A stretch of DNA of 64,000 nucleotides from Legionella sp. PC997 (GTDB taxonomy: Bacteria > Pseudomonadota > Gammaproteobacteria > Legionellales > Legionellaceae), in assembly GCF_014109825.1 (NCBI RefSeq), contig NZ_CP059578.1, forward strand, positions 1-64,000. The letters are read 5' to 3'. Shown one piece after another: positions 53,433 through 62,960 of the stretch. The notes under the pieces are model-generated. The model ran no database searches, had not been told where the DNA came from, and saw only the letters and a list, made by a program, of their open reading frames with translations. Every line of letters starts with the position of its first letter. Positions within the stretch are counted from its first letter, which is position 1. The position numbers were made by a program, and so were the translations under genes.

Positions 53433-53938
53433 ATTCTCCCTTTGTTCTCATACTTTTTGACTTTCGCAATGAGCGATTCCATGCGGTTATGTAGCTCAGA
53501 TTCTGTCATTGAACCAAAACCAACGGGATATAAAGCTTTCGTTTTATGATTAACCAAAAAAAGTGCTGGATAATTGATGGCATTACTACCAAAAGCGGCA
53601 TTAATCCATTCAGTAGTCGCTGGTAAAAAATTTGGAAATTCAGGTAACGGTTGATTATCCAATGACAAAGCCAAAACTTCTGCTTTGTTACGATTTGCCC
53701 ACCCTTTTAATATTGGTGCAAATCGCTTGCAATGTGGGCAAAGGCTTCCATAAAACAAAATGAATCCATGGGTGCTAAAAAAACTCTTCCCATTTTTATT
53801 GCTAACTTGAACAAATCTCTGTTTAGCAGATAGTTCATGCTCAGCAATCATGGTGGTTAGCCATTGAGATTCTTTAGCATCAGCAGCAAAGATAATAAAG
53901 GCTAAAGCAAATCCTAAAAAAATACGCGCACGCATCAT
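53429..53938 (-). CDS. trbB: TrbB-like periplasmic thioredoxin of the transfer system
   Basis: A 169-residue exported protein with signal peptide (ARIFLGFALAFIIFAADA) and a thioredoxin fold. The redox motif is CPHC in FILFYGSLCPHCKRFAP, and the cis-Pro loop is INYPALFLVN. F TrbB is a disulphide isomerase of about 180 residues that helps Cys-rich Tra proteins fold; the Cys-rich TraN, TraU and TraH here are likely clients. Gene order between traF and traH matches F. Start and stop overlap both neighbours by 4 bases. Confidence 0.9.
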   Translation of the reverse strand: MMRARIFLGFALAFIIFAADAKESQWLTTMIAEHELSAKQRFVQVSNKNGKSFFSTHGFILFYGSLCPHCKRFAPILKGWANRNKAEVLALSLDNQPLPEFPNFLPATTEWINAAFGSNAINYPALFLVNHKTKALYPVGFGSMTESELHNRMESLIAKVKKYENKGRM

Positions 53939-54687
53939 TCATCTCCTTTAAATTGATTGGCAACTTGCTTTATGCGCTCCATCAAGACATCCTGTGTGGT
54001 TAGACCGAAAGCAACGGGTGATACCCTCTGGGTTTGAGGGTTTACCAAAAGTAATGCGGGAAAGTAATGCACACCCAATCGATTGGCTTGTCCCTTATCA
54101 ATTCGGGAATTCATAAGCTTGGAAGATGTGACACCATCAATACTAATTGGCATCATTGCAATGCCGAAACGTTTGCAGAAATCAATAATAATAGGGATCT
54201 GTTTCAAGTCATAAGGGCTTTTCCCACGGTAGAAAAACAATAAACCATGAGATTTAGATAAGCGGTTAATAATCTCTATTGTTTGGGATTCGCGTACTTC
54301 ATCAGTAATTTTTGCACCGAGATTAGATGTGGGATGGGTCACTGTGTAATCATATTCAGGATGTTCCAACATTGTTTTTTGAAATAACGATTTAAATCGT
54401 GAGGATTCTTTAAGCCAATAATCCTGGAGGCTTAAAAATACCCGCATGTCCTCAACCTTTTTGGTGTAGCGCGCTTTATGTAAGGCTTCCATTGTATAAA
54501 AACGAAGCACTTCATCACGCTCGGTAAAACTAAGCTGGTTAAAAGGAGCACCTCGAGATGTGGGTTGCCTTTCCTTTTTTTGCTCCTTTTCGATGCTATA
54601 CCACAGAAAACCCACTGGTTTGTCTGCGAACACTCCCAGTGAATTTAAAAATATCAAAAGAGAAATAAACCATTTAATCATGTGCAC
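53935..54687 (-). CDS. traF: TraF pilus-assembly protein
   Basis: A 250-residue periplasmic protein with signal peptide (IKWFISLLIFLNSLGVFA) and a thioredoxin-like C-terminal half without the CxxC pair, as in F TraF (257 residues): GLLFFYRGKSPYDLKQIPII, FGIAMMPISIDGV, RLGVHYFPALLLVNPQ and VSPVAFGLTTQDVL. The N-terminal part GFLWYSIEKEQKKER is family-like. Start overlaps traN's end by 14 bases; an ATG two codons in is an alternative. Confidence 0.93.
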   Translation of the reverse strand: MHMIKWFISLLIFLNSLGVFADKPVGFLWYSIEKEQKKERQPTSRGAPFNQLSFTERDEVLRFYTMEALHKARYTKKVEDMRVFLSLQDYWLKESSRFKSLFQKTMLEHPEYDYTVTHPTSNLGAKITDEVRESQTIEIINRLSKSHGLLFFYRGKSPYDLKQIPIIIDFCKRFGIAMMPISIDGVTSSKLMNSRIDKGQANRLGVHYFPALLLVNPQTQRVSPVAFGLTTQDVLMERIKQVANQFKGDE

Positions 54688-56365
54688 GTCCCATCTGTTT
54701 TAAGCGTTCAATATGAGACTGATTGACGGTAGATATTTGTTCTTCATTGGGCAGTACTTTTCGGGTTAAGAGCTCTTGGGTAATTGGCGATAAATCCAGA
54801 GCAGAAAAATTTATACGTTCCAATTCTTCTGGAGTAACACCACGGCAATTGGCTTTATTGTCCTCATCCTTTGCCCAACCAAAGGAAATTCCTAGCTGAT
54901 AAAAACGGCCTTGAATTTGCAAAATGGAAGCCAATTTTGTGGGGAATACACACCACGATTCTTTTTCCTCCAAGCAAAGTCCTAGTTTTTTTAATGCACA
55001 AAAATTTCCTACTTTATATGCTCTCCCCTCTTCTTTAGCTTTGGCAAGTCGTTTCTCATCCTCACTGCAATGTGTCATATGGTAACTGCCTCGGCAACAA
55101 TTGCGTACATCTGCTTTTACTTTGCGGCAAGTTGAATTAGCTCCCGTAAAAATCGCAGGCACGCCACTGCGAACTTGCTTGGTTGCAACATCAGAAGCCA
55201 CTCCAGCCAAAGCCCCAAGGCGTGATAATCCCTCCGCCTCATCATCACTTTCTTCCTCAAATGACACGTCACACGATCCATCGCTGCAGGGTACTTTATC
55301 AGGGCAAAAGGTTTTTTCAGGAAAACAGACTTGATTCATGCAGGAAAATGTTTGTAAATACCGAACACATAATCTATTGGATGTCTGAAGGCATTGTGAA
55401 TTTACTTGAGAACAACCTTTATTTAACAAGGCCAAGCAAAAACTATTTTCTAAATAGGAGCATTGATAGTGTGAAGCATAACCCCAGCATGTTCTGGTAA
55501 TGCCGATTCCATCAATGATTTTTGTGGCATTTGGCTCAAGGCATGAATTGCTATTTTTCAAAATACAGGAATCTGAGGCTTTTTTTTCGCAAGCCTGGGT
55601 TATCCAGAAATCTTCACTTACCAGTTGCTTTAACTTGATATTAAGAGTTCTAGACCCTTGAATAATTTTTCCAAATGAAACGGTTAGGGTCGCATCTTTG
55701 CAGGTAGGTTCTTTTATGATTTGTAGTACTTTATTTCTATACTTTACTTCAAGATTTAATACTTCACAGGAAGGATTTATTTGTGCAAGATTTGCTGGAC
55801 TGCATCTTTTGTTGTATTTGCCACATTGGGTTAAATCAAAGGTTGTCTTTCCATGGGGAAACATGGCTTCGCGAGTGAAATTTTGTGTGAGAGGTTTTAG
55901 GGTGACCTTAAGCGTTTCACCACACGATATAGTTTTATAGCCAACGGTTTCTTCGCAATTTTTTGTCTCTGTAGTTGACTCACAATAACCTGGCTCTTTA
56001 TAGCAGACGCCATTGATCGCATCTTCTGGATTTTCAAGCAATCGTTCGGCATAAAGCATTTCAGGACTATTCGGATTGTAGCGTCCTTTGTTACGAGAAC
56101 CTGCCTGTTGATACACCTCTAATGCAGCCGAATCGTTGGACAGTGCGTTTAAGCCTGAAGAGGACAAAGTATTCATCCCTTCTTGTGGGAAAAGGTTCGT
56201 CTCTTTGGGATTTTGCGTATAGCCATTTAAAACACTTGTAGGATTAAATGCATTTAATGTTTGCAAAGCTTCTTCACGTGCTTTTAATGCATCCGATGGA
56301 GTTAGTGCCATTCCTGAGTTAATGAATAGGGATAAGAATGAAATCAATATAAAATTATTCACCAC
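54674..56365 (-). CDS. traN: TraN outer-membrane mating-pair stabilisation protein
   Basis: A 563-residue exported, very cysteine-rich protein (F TraN is 602), with signal peptide (FILISFLSLFINSGMA). Cys-rich blocks include GVCYKEPGYCESTTETKNCE, ACEKKASDSCILKNSNSCLE, TCWGYASHYQCSYLENSFC and CLEEKESWCVFP. TraN sits in the outer membrane and contacts recipient receptors. An LQIQGRFYQLGISFGWAKD block near the end is typical of the family's conserved C-terminal domain. Overlaps traF and trbC. Confidence 0.93.
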   Translation of the reverse strand: MVNNFILISFLSLFINSGMALTPSDALKAREEALQTLNAFNPTSVLNGYTQNPKETNLFPQEGMNTLSSSGLNALSNDSAALEVYQQAGSRNKGRYNPNSPEMLYAERLLENPEDAINGVCYKEPGYCESTTETKNCEETVGYKTISCGETLKVTLKPLTQNFTREAMFPHGKTTFDLTQCGKYNKRCSPANLAQINPSCEVLNLEVKYRNKVLQIIKEPTCKDATLTVSFGKIIQGSRTLNIKLKQLVSEDFWITQACEKKASDSCILKNSNSCLEPNATKIIDGIGITRTCWGYASHYQCSYLENSFCLALLNKGCSQVNSQCLQTSNRLCVRYLQTFSCMNQVCFPEKTFCPDKVPCSDGSCDVSFEEESDDEAEGLSRLGALAGVASDVATKQVRSGVPAIFTGANSTCRKVKADVRNCCRGSYHMTHCSEDEKRLAKAKEEGRAYKVGNFCALKKLGLCLEEKESWCVFPTKLASILQIQGRFYQLGISFGWAKDEDNKANCRGVTPEELERINFSALDLSPITQELLTRKVLPNEEQISTVNQSHIERLKQMGRAHD

Positions 56366-56777
56366 TTATTCTCCTTGCATCTAGCATTGAGAAGTGGGTA
56401 TCTCCATGGCCTGCAATTCGTGATAATCCTTCTTGTATGGTTAAATGACCGTAAATCACATCAAAATTTTGTTCATCTTCGACTACTAAGGCAGGTACTT
56501 GCTGAATACCAAAGCGTTCAAATAAGGTGGGATCAATGGCCAAGTTCAAGTTTGGAATATGTTGACTTAATTCCATAATCTTAAGTGCAGTATCCCTCAT
56601 TGAATTATGATGTAGTCCATTGAGATATACTGGGATATGTAAACGACTGCTTTCTTTGAGTGTCTCTTCCAAAAACCTATCGGGCATTGAAAAACTAACA
56701 AAAACCGATACCGTTGAGGCATACAGTACATTATTCGCAAACCAGCCAAGTAGTAAAATTATTCCTTTTCTTAGCAT
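56355..56777 (-). CDS. trbC: TrbC pilus-assembly protein
   Basis: A 140-residue exported protein with signal peptide (GIILLLGWFANNVLYA) and a thioredoxin-like region without active cysteines: VSVFVSFSMPDRFLEETLKE, IPVYLNGLHHNSMRD, LAIDPTLFERFGIQQVPALV. The VSFSMP start and GIQQVPA are hallmarks of the TrbC_Ftype family. It is shorter than F TrbC (212), lacking an N-terminal extension. Overlaps traN by 11 bases. Confidence 0.9.
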   Translation of the reverse strand: MLRKGIILLLGWFANNVLYASTVSVFVSFSMPDRFLEETLKESSRLHIPVYLNGLHHNSMRDTALKIMELSQHIPNLNLAIDPTLFERFGIQQVPALVVEDEQNFDVIYGHLTIQEGLSRIAGHGDTHFSMLDARRISGE

Positions 56778-56789
56778 CTCAATCTCCGT

Positions 56790-57773
56790 TTAAAGGAACG
56801 TACAATTACGCTTTCGCCATACTAAAAATCCATATTGGTTCGGGGTATGGGGTTTAATTTTTCCAAACTCCCAAGCTAAAGTGCTTAAACCACCTGGATA
56901 GCAGTGTTTTCCATCGGCCACCTGGTTCACCATCTCATAGCGATAGCGCGATTTTGGTGTCACTGCATAATGATGTTCTTTGCAAATTGCATCAGGCGCA
57001 GGATTTGAATCAGACAGTAACAATTCACGATGCATTTTGTAGTTCATGCGCTCTGTCAAAAGTAAAGCCGTTTGCACGGGAGAAATAGGGGCATGTACAT
57101 GTCCTGTCAGCGGATAATGAGTTCCTTGGCTTCCTGCACACCAAAAAAGGTTATCTATGGGTTTCTTGGTTAACGTCGAAGAAAGTGCGTCCGCAGCACA
57201 GGCAGAAGCTGCCACAGGATTTCCAAACAAGACCGACTCAGGGCTTAGGACAAAACTCATTTCAGAGTCCTGCCACGTTGGGTCAAGTTCGGTGAGATAG
57301 GCAATATCAAAATCCCCTCCTTGCATACACCCTAGTGAGGTAATGATATTAAGCCAGCTTATAAGCGGATATTTGTACCAATGAACGTGGAAAAAAGCAC
57401 GTTGCTGGCCATTCCCCACCACATGGCGCCCTCCCCTACTCTGTTTCAAACCCAAATTGAGTTTGATACCTCCTAAATTCACCAGACAATAGGGTGTATC
57501 GGTGACATCGGTGAGCGCCACAGGCTCCCAAAATCCAATGTTCAACCCAACGCGCATCCCCATAGGCCCTGGACATACCCCGATAGGACTTGACGCATTG
57601 TCGGTATCGGGAAGAGATGAATTAACTACCTTGATATTTCCAATGGATAAGGGAAATAAGCATCTCCAACATACGTTCTGAATCGGATTTACAAAATTTC
57701 CAGTACATTGCTTGCTCCATCCTGAATTAGAAAAAACGAAGAGAGTGGCAAGAAGAACGACTCTAAATGACAT
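56790..57773 (-). CDS. traU: TraU mating-pair/pilus protein
   Basis: A 327-residue periplasmic Cys-rich protein (F TraU about 330). From the chosen ATG at 57773, AAGGAG is correctly spaced, and the signal peptide is MSFRVVLLATLFVFSNSGWS; upstream ATGs at 57794 and 57779 lack this spacing. Family blocks: CTGNFVNPIQNVCWRCLFPL, NTDNASSPIG-like followed by VCPGPMGMRVGLNIGFWEPV, ITSLGCMQGGDFDIAYLTEL and QGTHYPLTGHV. It is required for DNA transfer more than for piliation in F. Overlaps the end of traW. Confidence 0.94.
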   Translation of the reverse strand: MSFRVVLLATLFVFSNSGWSKQCTGNFVNPIQNVCWRCLFPLSIGNIKVVNSSLPDTDNASSPIGVCPGPMGMRVGLNIGFWEPVALTDVTDTPYCLVNLGGIKLNLGLKQSRGGRHVVGNGQQRAFFHVHWYKYPLISWLNIITSLGCMQGGDFDIAYLTELDPTWQDSEMSFVLSPESVLFGNPVAASACAADALSSTLTKKPIDNLFWCAGSQGTHYPLTGHVHAPISPVQTALLLTERMNYKMHRELLLSDSNPAPDAICKEHHYAVTPKSRYRYEMVNQVADGKHCYPGGLSTLAWEFGKIKPHTPNQYGFLVWRKRNCTFL

Positions 57774-58398
57774 CCCCATTCTCCTTAATGGCAAGCTCTT
57801 GAATAACCAGATGATTTTGGTGGCGTGTCACTTTTGCCGGGATGTGGGAAATGTGTAGTTTCCTAGTAATCTTACCTGCTTGATCGAAATAAATGATCGA
57901 GCTCAACCGTTTTTCAGCTTTATTGATGGCACCGCCTGTCAAAATGAATTTAGGAGTTAAACAGTTTGCTTTTTGATAGGATGCCCAATTCAGTTGCGCC
58001 TCATCATCGGCATTAAAGAACAACCAACAGGGTTGATAAAAGGGCATTTGTCTTAATGCATTCACAGTCGTGCCGTGGGCAAACAAAACTCGACCTCGTT
58101 CATCATGTATGTCCTGGCTTAAAGTGATTTCCGGCACATAGTCGTGCTTTATTGAATGATTGATTCGTGGGAGATTTAATGCGCTTGGTCTGTTGGCATG
58201 CTCAGCTACGGTTTGAACCCAGCGATGATTCATTGCCTCAAGCACTCCTCTTGCCTGCAAAGAAGCTAACCGTTCTTCAATGAGTGATAAAAAACTCTGT
58301 TCCGCAATTGGAAAAACTTCGCCGATTACACCAAATGATTTGGCATGAATCTGACCTATTGAAATCATAAGAAGAAGCAAGCAACGCATACTATTCAC
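57763..58398 (-). CDS. traW: TraW pilus-assembly protein
   Basis: A 211-residue exported protein (F TraW is 210), signal peptide MRCLLLLMISIGQIHA. Family features are FGVIGEVFPIAEQSFLSLIE at the mature N-terminus, PEITLSQDIHDERGRVLFAH, GTTVNALRQMPFYQPCWLFF and KFILTGGAINKAEKRL. It is needed for pilus assembly, interacting with TrbC. Overlaps trbI by 4 and traU by 11 bases. Confidence 0.93.
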   Translation of the reverse strand: MNSMRCLLLLMISIGQIHAKSFGVIGEVFPIAEQSFLSLIEERLASLQARGVLEAMNHRWVQTVAEHANRPSALNLPRINHSIKHDYVPEITLSQDIHDERGRVLFAHGTTVNALRQMPFYQPCWLFFNADDEAQLNWASYQKANCLTPKFILTGGAINKAEKRLSSIIYFDQAGKITRKLHISHIPAKVTRHQNHLVIQELAIKENGDVI

Positions 58399-58730
58399 GA
58401 TCCCATCCTCATGGCACGACTCAACTTCGTTCGCACCTCATCGGTAATATCAACACCTCCGCCAAGAACCTCCGAGGTCTTTAAAATGATGACTTTCTTT
58501 TGCTGCGCTGTATCAACCAATATCTGATTAAGTATTAAATTGAACCTTCTCGTCGCTTGCTCCACTTGGGATTCTGTGGCCTTTACTTCAGCCAGTTGCC
58601 GGATGAATTGGCTTATTACCTCTTCTTTATCAAAAATAACTATATTTTTTTTAGTTGGCGCACTATAAAAAGAGGTAAGAATAATCAAGGGGGTTAATGC
58701 ATATCCCCAAAACTTTGGCATTAATCGCAT
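58395..58730 (-). CDS. trbI: TrbI-like protein of the F-type system
   Basis: A 111-residue protein with one N-terminal hydrophobic helix (FWGYALTPLIILTSFYSA) and a helical periplasmic part (EEVISQFIRQLAEVKATESQ, RRFNLILNQILVDTAQQKKV, then VILKTSEVLGGGVDITDEV). F TrbI is 128 residues with the same topology and affects pilus retraction. Position between traC and traW agrees with F gene order. Overlaps both neighbours. Confidence 0.85.
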   Translation of the reverse strand: MRLMPKFWGYALTPLIILTSFYSAPTKKNIVIFDKEEVISQFIRQLAEVKATESQVEQATRRFNLILNQILVDTAQQKKVIILKTSEVLGGGVDITDEVRTKLSRAMRMGS

Positions 58731-61321
58731 AATTCCTCTCCATAGTATTTGCTTGCAACGTGCTGTATCGCATCACTTAAGCTAATTCCTTGCCTAGTCA
58801 ACGACTCTATAAGACTTACCTCTTCTCCCGAAGTAGAAAACAGCACACGAGAAAACGGATCGCAAAAATAGCGATGAAAGGTAGTAACATTTCCAAACTG
58901 AATCATGAGATTGGAAAATCCTTGGGTTTTCGCCTCCCCAAAAGATTCAATCACACGAGCTTCAAGCGGGCTAAAATGTTTAGGATGTTCCTCAAGATAT
59001 TGTTTAAATGAGCCCTGTCGCATAATAATTTTGGTGTCACTACTTGCAGCAATCGCACGTCCCTGAATAGTATTCATGGTATCTGAAAGATTCTGGGTAA
59101 TAACTGCAAAGCCACCCATATGCTTTCTTGCTGTACGAAATCCTTGCTCGATGAAGCTCGCGCATACCGGATTTGAACCACGCGCCAAAAATCTCCAGGC
59201 TTCATCAATGATGCAGCGTTTTTCACGCTTTCTGTCGGAGTGATAAAATTGTCCCTGAATAATCACAATCATAACAAACATAACAATGGTCAGGAGCTCA
59301 GGATTAGACTCAAGCTCACCCATTTCAAGAACTACCAAATTGGTCCCATTAAGCAGGGGAGTATCGCTGTTAAAGAGGTGTCCATAAATTCCAAGGCTTC
59401 CATATTTACTGAGTAAGATAATCAAATCTTTAAGCCTTTGATCACTTAAGGCTTTAGGTTTTTCCAACATTTCTTGCAGGCAAGCTAATACATCATCCAT
59501 TTTGGTCTTTCTGCCGTGCGTCCTCCAGCAGTGTGTTACGGCATCTAAAAGCCATGCTTTTTGTACTTCCCCCAATGCCTCTGTCGGACTTGCCATTATC
59601 GCCAACAAATCCCTGATTTGAATGTAATCATTGACTTGCTCCCCTTTGACTTCCGTAACTCCATCGAAATCAAAAAGCGTGAAAGGGTTAAGCGAAAGTT
59701 TTGATGCATCGATGTAGCTGCCGCCCACTACCTCACATAAGTTTTTGTAGGATCCGCCTAAGTCAATAACAAAAATCTGCTGGCCTCGGGATAAACCATC
59801 TAAAATTTGGGCCTGCTCAAAGAAGGATTTACCTGCTCCTGTGGAAGCTACGGTGAGTCGATTAAAATTAGTAATCGGCAATACCCTGTCATCAAAGGTA
59901 TTCAAATAGAACAACTGATGACGATAAGTAGGCACAATGAGTCCCTGCCTTGCTCCTTTAAAATCTGCAACGACCGGCAAAAGATTAGCGACATTTGAAT
60001 GAGTTAATTTGTTGGTCATGCCCAACAATTCAAGACTTGAAAAAAGACCTTCAGTTAACATAAATGGAAGACTACCTAAGAATCGTAACCATTGTTTGCA
60101 ACGACTTTGAATGAGCGTAAATCCTAAACGCCTGAAACTTGCAATCGCTTTCGCAATTTGTTCACGTTCTTTGTCCTTGGTTGTATAAAAAATTACATTG
60201 TAAAAAGTAGTCATTAGATGCAGTTCGCCTTGAGACGCATGGTCATGAACAAACTGCCATTCGGCTGTTTCCTGCTGAATTGATGGATTTATAAAAGATT
60301 GAACCGCATTATTATTGGACTTTAAAGATTTGGCCCGGGCACGCGCTTTTGCTTTCATCTTCTCTTGATTTAAGCCGCGAATAGTAAATGAAATCAAAAA
60401 GGGGCATTGAATCCCTTGCTCGGTGTCCAGCAGGTTGGCAAACAAATCCGGTGTTTGCCATAGAGCAAATGGTTTGACTGGATAACGACTTACTTCACAA
60501 CTCACAATACGTGTTCTCTGGCTTTCCCCTTTTAAATCAGCAATGGATAAATCAATCGCCTCATCCCCAATTTCAAACACCGTCGAGGGGCAAGGAATGG
60601 CTTCGGCCATAAATCCATCTGATTCATTGAAAGCTTCTGGCCAGAACAATTCATTGAAATCTGGCGAAATTAATGCCCGCATCAACACCTTAAAAGTCTC
60701 TTCCTCACACCTTTTAAACCCAAAACCTGCAACTTTAAGTTCGGATTCAAAGTCAGCCTGCAACAATTGAAGCTCTCTTTCTGTATCGGTTTGCATGGGT
60801 CTTGAAACAAAAAGATAGCAACAATAATCAGCAAGACCTGCAGGAACATTACGCCCATTTTTATACCCTTTCTTTATGGCGTTCAGATGATATTTCAGCG
60901 TCTGTCGTGCAAGTTCTGCATAAATCCCGCCTTTCTTTAAAATCGGCTCATAATTTTGTGACAGCGAAGCACCAATCCAAGGATGTTTATAAAGCAACAC
61001 CGTACAATCAGTCCCAACGGTTAATTTATTTTTAAACAAAAGTGATAGGCTGTTCATTAAGGACTCATCAGCACCTGACATAGGGTGAAGCTCTAAACCA
61101 AAACCCATTGAATTGCGGTTAACAAAAAAGCCTTTTTCGTTTACCGTTTCATAAGGTAAAAGAGCTTTAATTGAAGGTAAGTCCATAGCAATCGACTCAC
61201 GGGCTTTAGAATCCGCACTTACAGAAGCAGGTTTGATTCCAGAGGTTTCTCCAAGCATATGGCTTGCACGATGCAATAAATCGCGCGCTTTATCACGAAT
61301 GATCGTCAAATTTAGGCCCAT
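58721..61321 (-). CDS. traC: TraC pilus-assembly ATPase (VirB4 type)
   Basis: An 866-residue peripheral ATPase of the inner membrane (F TraC 875). Walker A is ASTGAGKS (about 492-499), followed by QQIFVIDLGGSYKNLCEVVG, Walker B region KRCIIDEAWRFLARGSN and the VirB4-type GGFAVITQNLSDTMNT. The N-terminal half matches the TraC_F_IV family (KGFFVNRNSMGFGLELHPMS). The start is the ATG at 61321, which lies within the last codons of traV; an upstream frame extension is not needed. It powers pilus assembly. Confidence 0.95.
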   Translation of the reverse strand: MGLNLTIIRDKARDLLHRASHMLGETSGIKPASVSADSKARESIAMDLPSIKALLPYETVNEKGFFVNRNSMGFGLELHPMSGADESLMNSLSLLFKNKLTVGTDCTVLLYKHPWIGASLSQNYEPILKKGGIYAELARQTLKYHLNAIKKGYKNGRNVPAGLADYCCYLFVSRPMQTDTERELQLLQADFESELKVAGFGFKRCEEETFKVLMRALISPDFNELFWPEAFNESDGFMAEAIPCPSTVFEIGDEAIDLSIADLKGESQRTRIVSCEVSRYPVKPFALWQTPDLFANLLDTEQGIQCPFLISFTIRGLNQEKMKAKARARAKSLKSNNNAVQSFINPSIQQETAEWQFVHDHASQGELHLMTTFYNVIFYTTKDKEREQIAKAIASFRRLGFTLIQSRCKQWLRFLGSLPFMLTEGLFSSLELLGMTNKLTHSNVANLLPVVADFKGARQGLIVPTYRHQLFYLNTFDDRVLPITNFNRLTVASTGAGKSFFEQAQILDGLSRGQQIFVIDLGGSYKNLCEVVGGSYIDASKLSLNPFTLFDFDGVTEVKGEQVNDYIQIRDLLAIMASPTEALGEVQKAWLLDAVTHCWRTHGRKTKMDDVLACLQEMLEKPKALSDQRLKDLIILLSKYGSLGIYGHLFNSDTPLLNGTNLVVLEMGELESNPELLTIVMFVMIVIIQGQFYHSDRKREKRCIIDEAWRFLARGSNPVCASFIEQGFRTARKHMGGFAVITQNLSDTMNTIQGRAIAASSDTKIIMRQGSFKQYLEEHPKHFSPLEARVIESFGEAKTQGFSNLMIQFGNVTTFHRYFCDPFSRVLFSTSGEEVSLIESLTRQGISLSDAIQHVASKYYGEELCD

Positions 61322-61593
61322 GATTGCCCCTCCACTTTTCGTGCTATCCATAGAGACTGACCCTGGTTTTGCTTGATGATTTTTCCTTTCAAGGTTTGAA
61401 GATTGTTTTTAGCGTTGGTCATACCAGGTCTTGGTTTTATATCATCAGCGAATCGAGTCATCGCATCGACCTGTTCGATCGTCAAACAGCTATCCCCTGC
61501 TGTGGTATTACAACTGAAATCTGAATTCATCGTGCCACAACTTGTAAGAAATGCAGTCAGGATAGAAATGCCACAAAATAAACTTAGCCTCAT
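61312..61593 (-). CDS. traV: TraV outer-membrane lipoprotein (short form)
   Basis: A 93-residue lipoprotein with a lipobox (LTSCG in MRLSLFCGISILTAFLTSCG) followed by the TraV-type SDFSCNTTAGDSCLTIEQVD. F TraV is 171 residues; this is a short form but keeps the Cys pair typical of the family. TraV anchors the TraK/TraB core complex to the outer membrane. Overlaps traB by 4 and traC by 10 bases. Confidence 0.85.
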   Translation of the reverse strand: MRLSLFCGISILTAFLTSCGTMNSDFSCNTTAGDSCLTIEQVDAMTRFADDIKPRPGMTNAKNNLQTLKGKIIKQNQGQSLWIARKVEGQSWA

Positions 61594-62960
61594 CGCAAAC
61601 CCCCTGTTTTATTTTGGCTTAAGGTATTTAGACGATTAATACGACCCAAAACTTCGGGAGGTACCGTAAAGTTCATTTCAGGATTTTGGTTTTCATCTTG
61701 AGTTGTAATGAGCTCTGGTGATTCTTGTTGGGCTTTGATCTGATTCATAGCATGCTGACTCTTATCTTCATCGGGTTCTAAGTAAAATCCGTCTTTAAAA
61801 ACCACTGTAACCACATTACCAGAACCTACTTGAATGACAGGATGGTATTGTTCTGCTCGTTTCACGTAGTAGGCAGATAAAGTATCAGCAGCTTTTGAGG
61901 CTCCTCCATAGGCAGCAAAAGGTGCGATTTGACTACTAGGAACAACCGATGTTGCACCATATGGCCCAATTGCTTGTACGCTTTGGGCATATTGGGCAGC
62001 AGACGCAATCCCAGATAAAGCACCACTAACGCCAGCCCAAGTCATAACCTTGTTATCCCGCATCAGGGGCTTACCTTTAATGCCCACCTTGCCATTGAAA
62101 AACACCCAACCTGTGACCTCCTTATCGATAATAGGCTGGCCTGGATGAGCACACGACAGACGATACAATGTTGCAAAAGCACGCTCACTTGAAATATCTC
62201 CATAAGAATTTGCACTGACGCGACATCCTCTTAAGCGTGAACGCTGACCATTTGGTAATGTGCCATCCTCCAAAAACTTAAAGAGCATCACGCCATTATT
62301 TTTGGATTGGCCATTAACTGATGCATCGGCATCCGCACCGCCTAAAATCACTGCGCGTACTGATGTATTGGATGGGACATAATGAGAGGGATTAAGATAA
62401 AAATTAGTATGTGTTCTTTTCATGCGTCGTTTCGGTCGAAACGATATAGTATGAATCTTTGGAGCTGCATCTGATAAGATGGCGCCATCTTTCATTGCGC
62501 TGTTCATGGCATAGGTGTTGGGGTTATGCCATAACTGGGGATTTTGTACGCTGTTTAATTCTTGAGAATTACTTTCCTGTTCTGAGGTTGGTTTTTCCTG
62601 ATTGGCCAAAACCAATTCGCGTACTTGAGATGTGAGTTCTTCTCTTTGTGCCTGCAATTCTTTTTGATGCGCATCATTCATTGATTTAATACTAAGGGTT
62701 AATTCACCAATTTGCTTTTTTAGGGACTCAAGCTCTGTTTGTTGCACTGTAAAAGCGTTATCTGCCACCGCATCAGTAAACGATTCCTCAACAATTCCTG
62801 TTAAATCAATTGATTTTTTTATCTCCTGAATCTTTTTCGGACGACCATTAGCTAATAGCACTATCATCATTGCAATGAGAAATAAAAGACCGAACCCTGC
62901 GACAATCAAGGTACGCACTTGACGCCATTTAACTATTTTATTCCATTGCCAGTTAGCCAT
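61590..62960 (-). CDS. traB: TraB core-complex protein (VirB10-like)
   Basis: A 456-residue inner-membrane protein spanning the periplasm (F TraB 475). From the ATG at 62960 it begins MANWQWNKIVKWRQVRTLIV, with a membrane helix (VAGFGLLFLIAMMIVLLAN), a coiled coil (ELESLKKQIGELTLSIKSMN) and the VirB10-like domain: VRAVILGGADADASVNGQSK, RGCRVSANSYGDISSERAFA, GWVFFNGKVGIKGKPLMRDN and VVTVVFKDGFYL. A longer frame to 63092 overlaps traK heavily and is rejected. Start overlaps traK's stop by 8 bases. Confidence 0.94.
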   Translation of the reverse strand: MANWQWNKIVKWRQVRTLIVAGFGLLFLIAMMIVLLANGRPKKIQEIKKSIDLTGIVEESFTDAVADNAFTVQQTELESLKKQIGELTLSIKSMNDAHQKELQAQREELTSQVRELVLANQEKPTSEQESNSQELNSVQNPQLWHNPNTYAMNSAMKDGAILSDAAPKIHTISFRPKRRMKRTHTNFYLNPSHYVPSNTSVRAVILGGADADASVNGQSKNNGVMLFKFLEDGTLPNGQRSRLRGCRVSANSYGDISSERAFATLYRLSCAHPGQPIIDKEVTGWVFFNGKVGIKGKPLMRDNKVMTWAGVSGALSGIASAAQYAQSVQAIGPYGATSVVPSSQIAPFAAYGGASKAADTLSAYYVKRAEQYHPVIQVGSGNVVTVVFKDGFYLEPDEDKSQHAMNQIKAQQESPELITTQDENQNPEMNFTVPPEVLGRINRLNTLSQNKTGGLR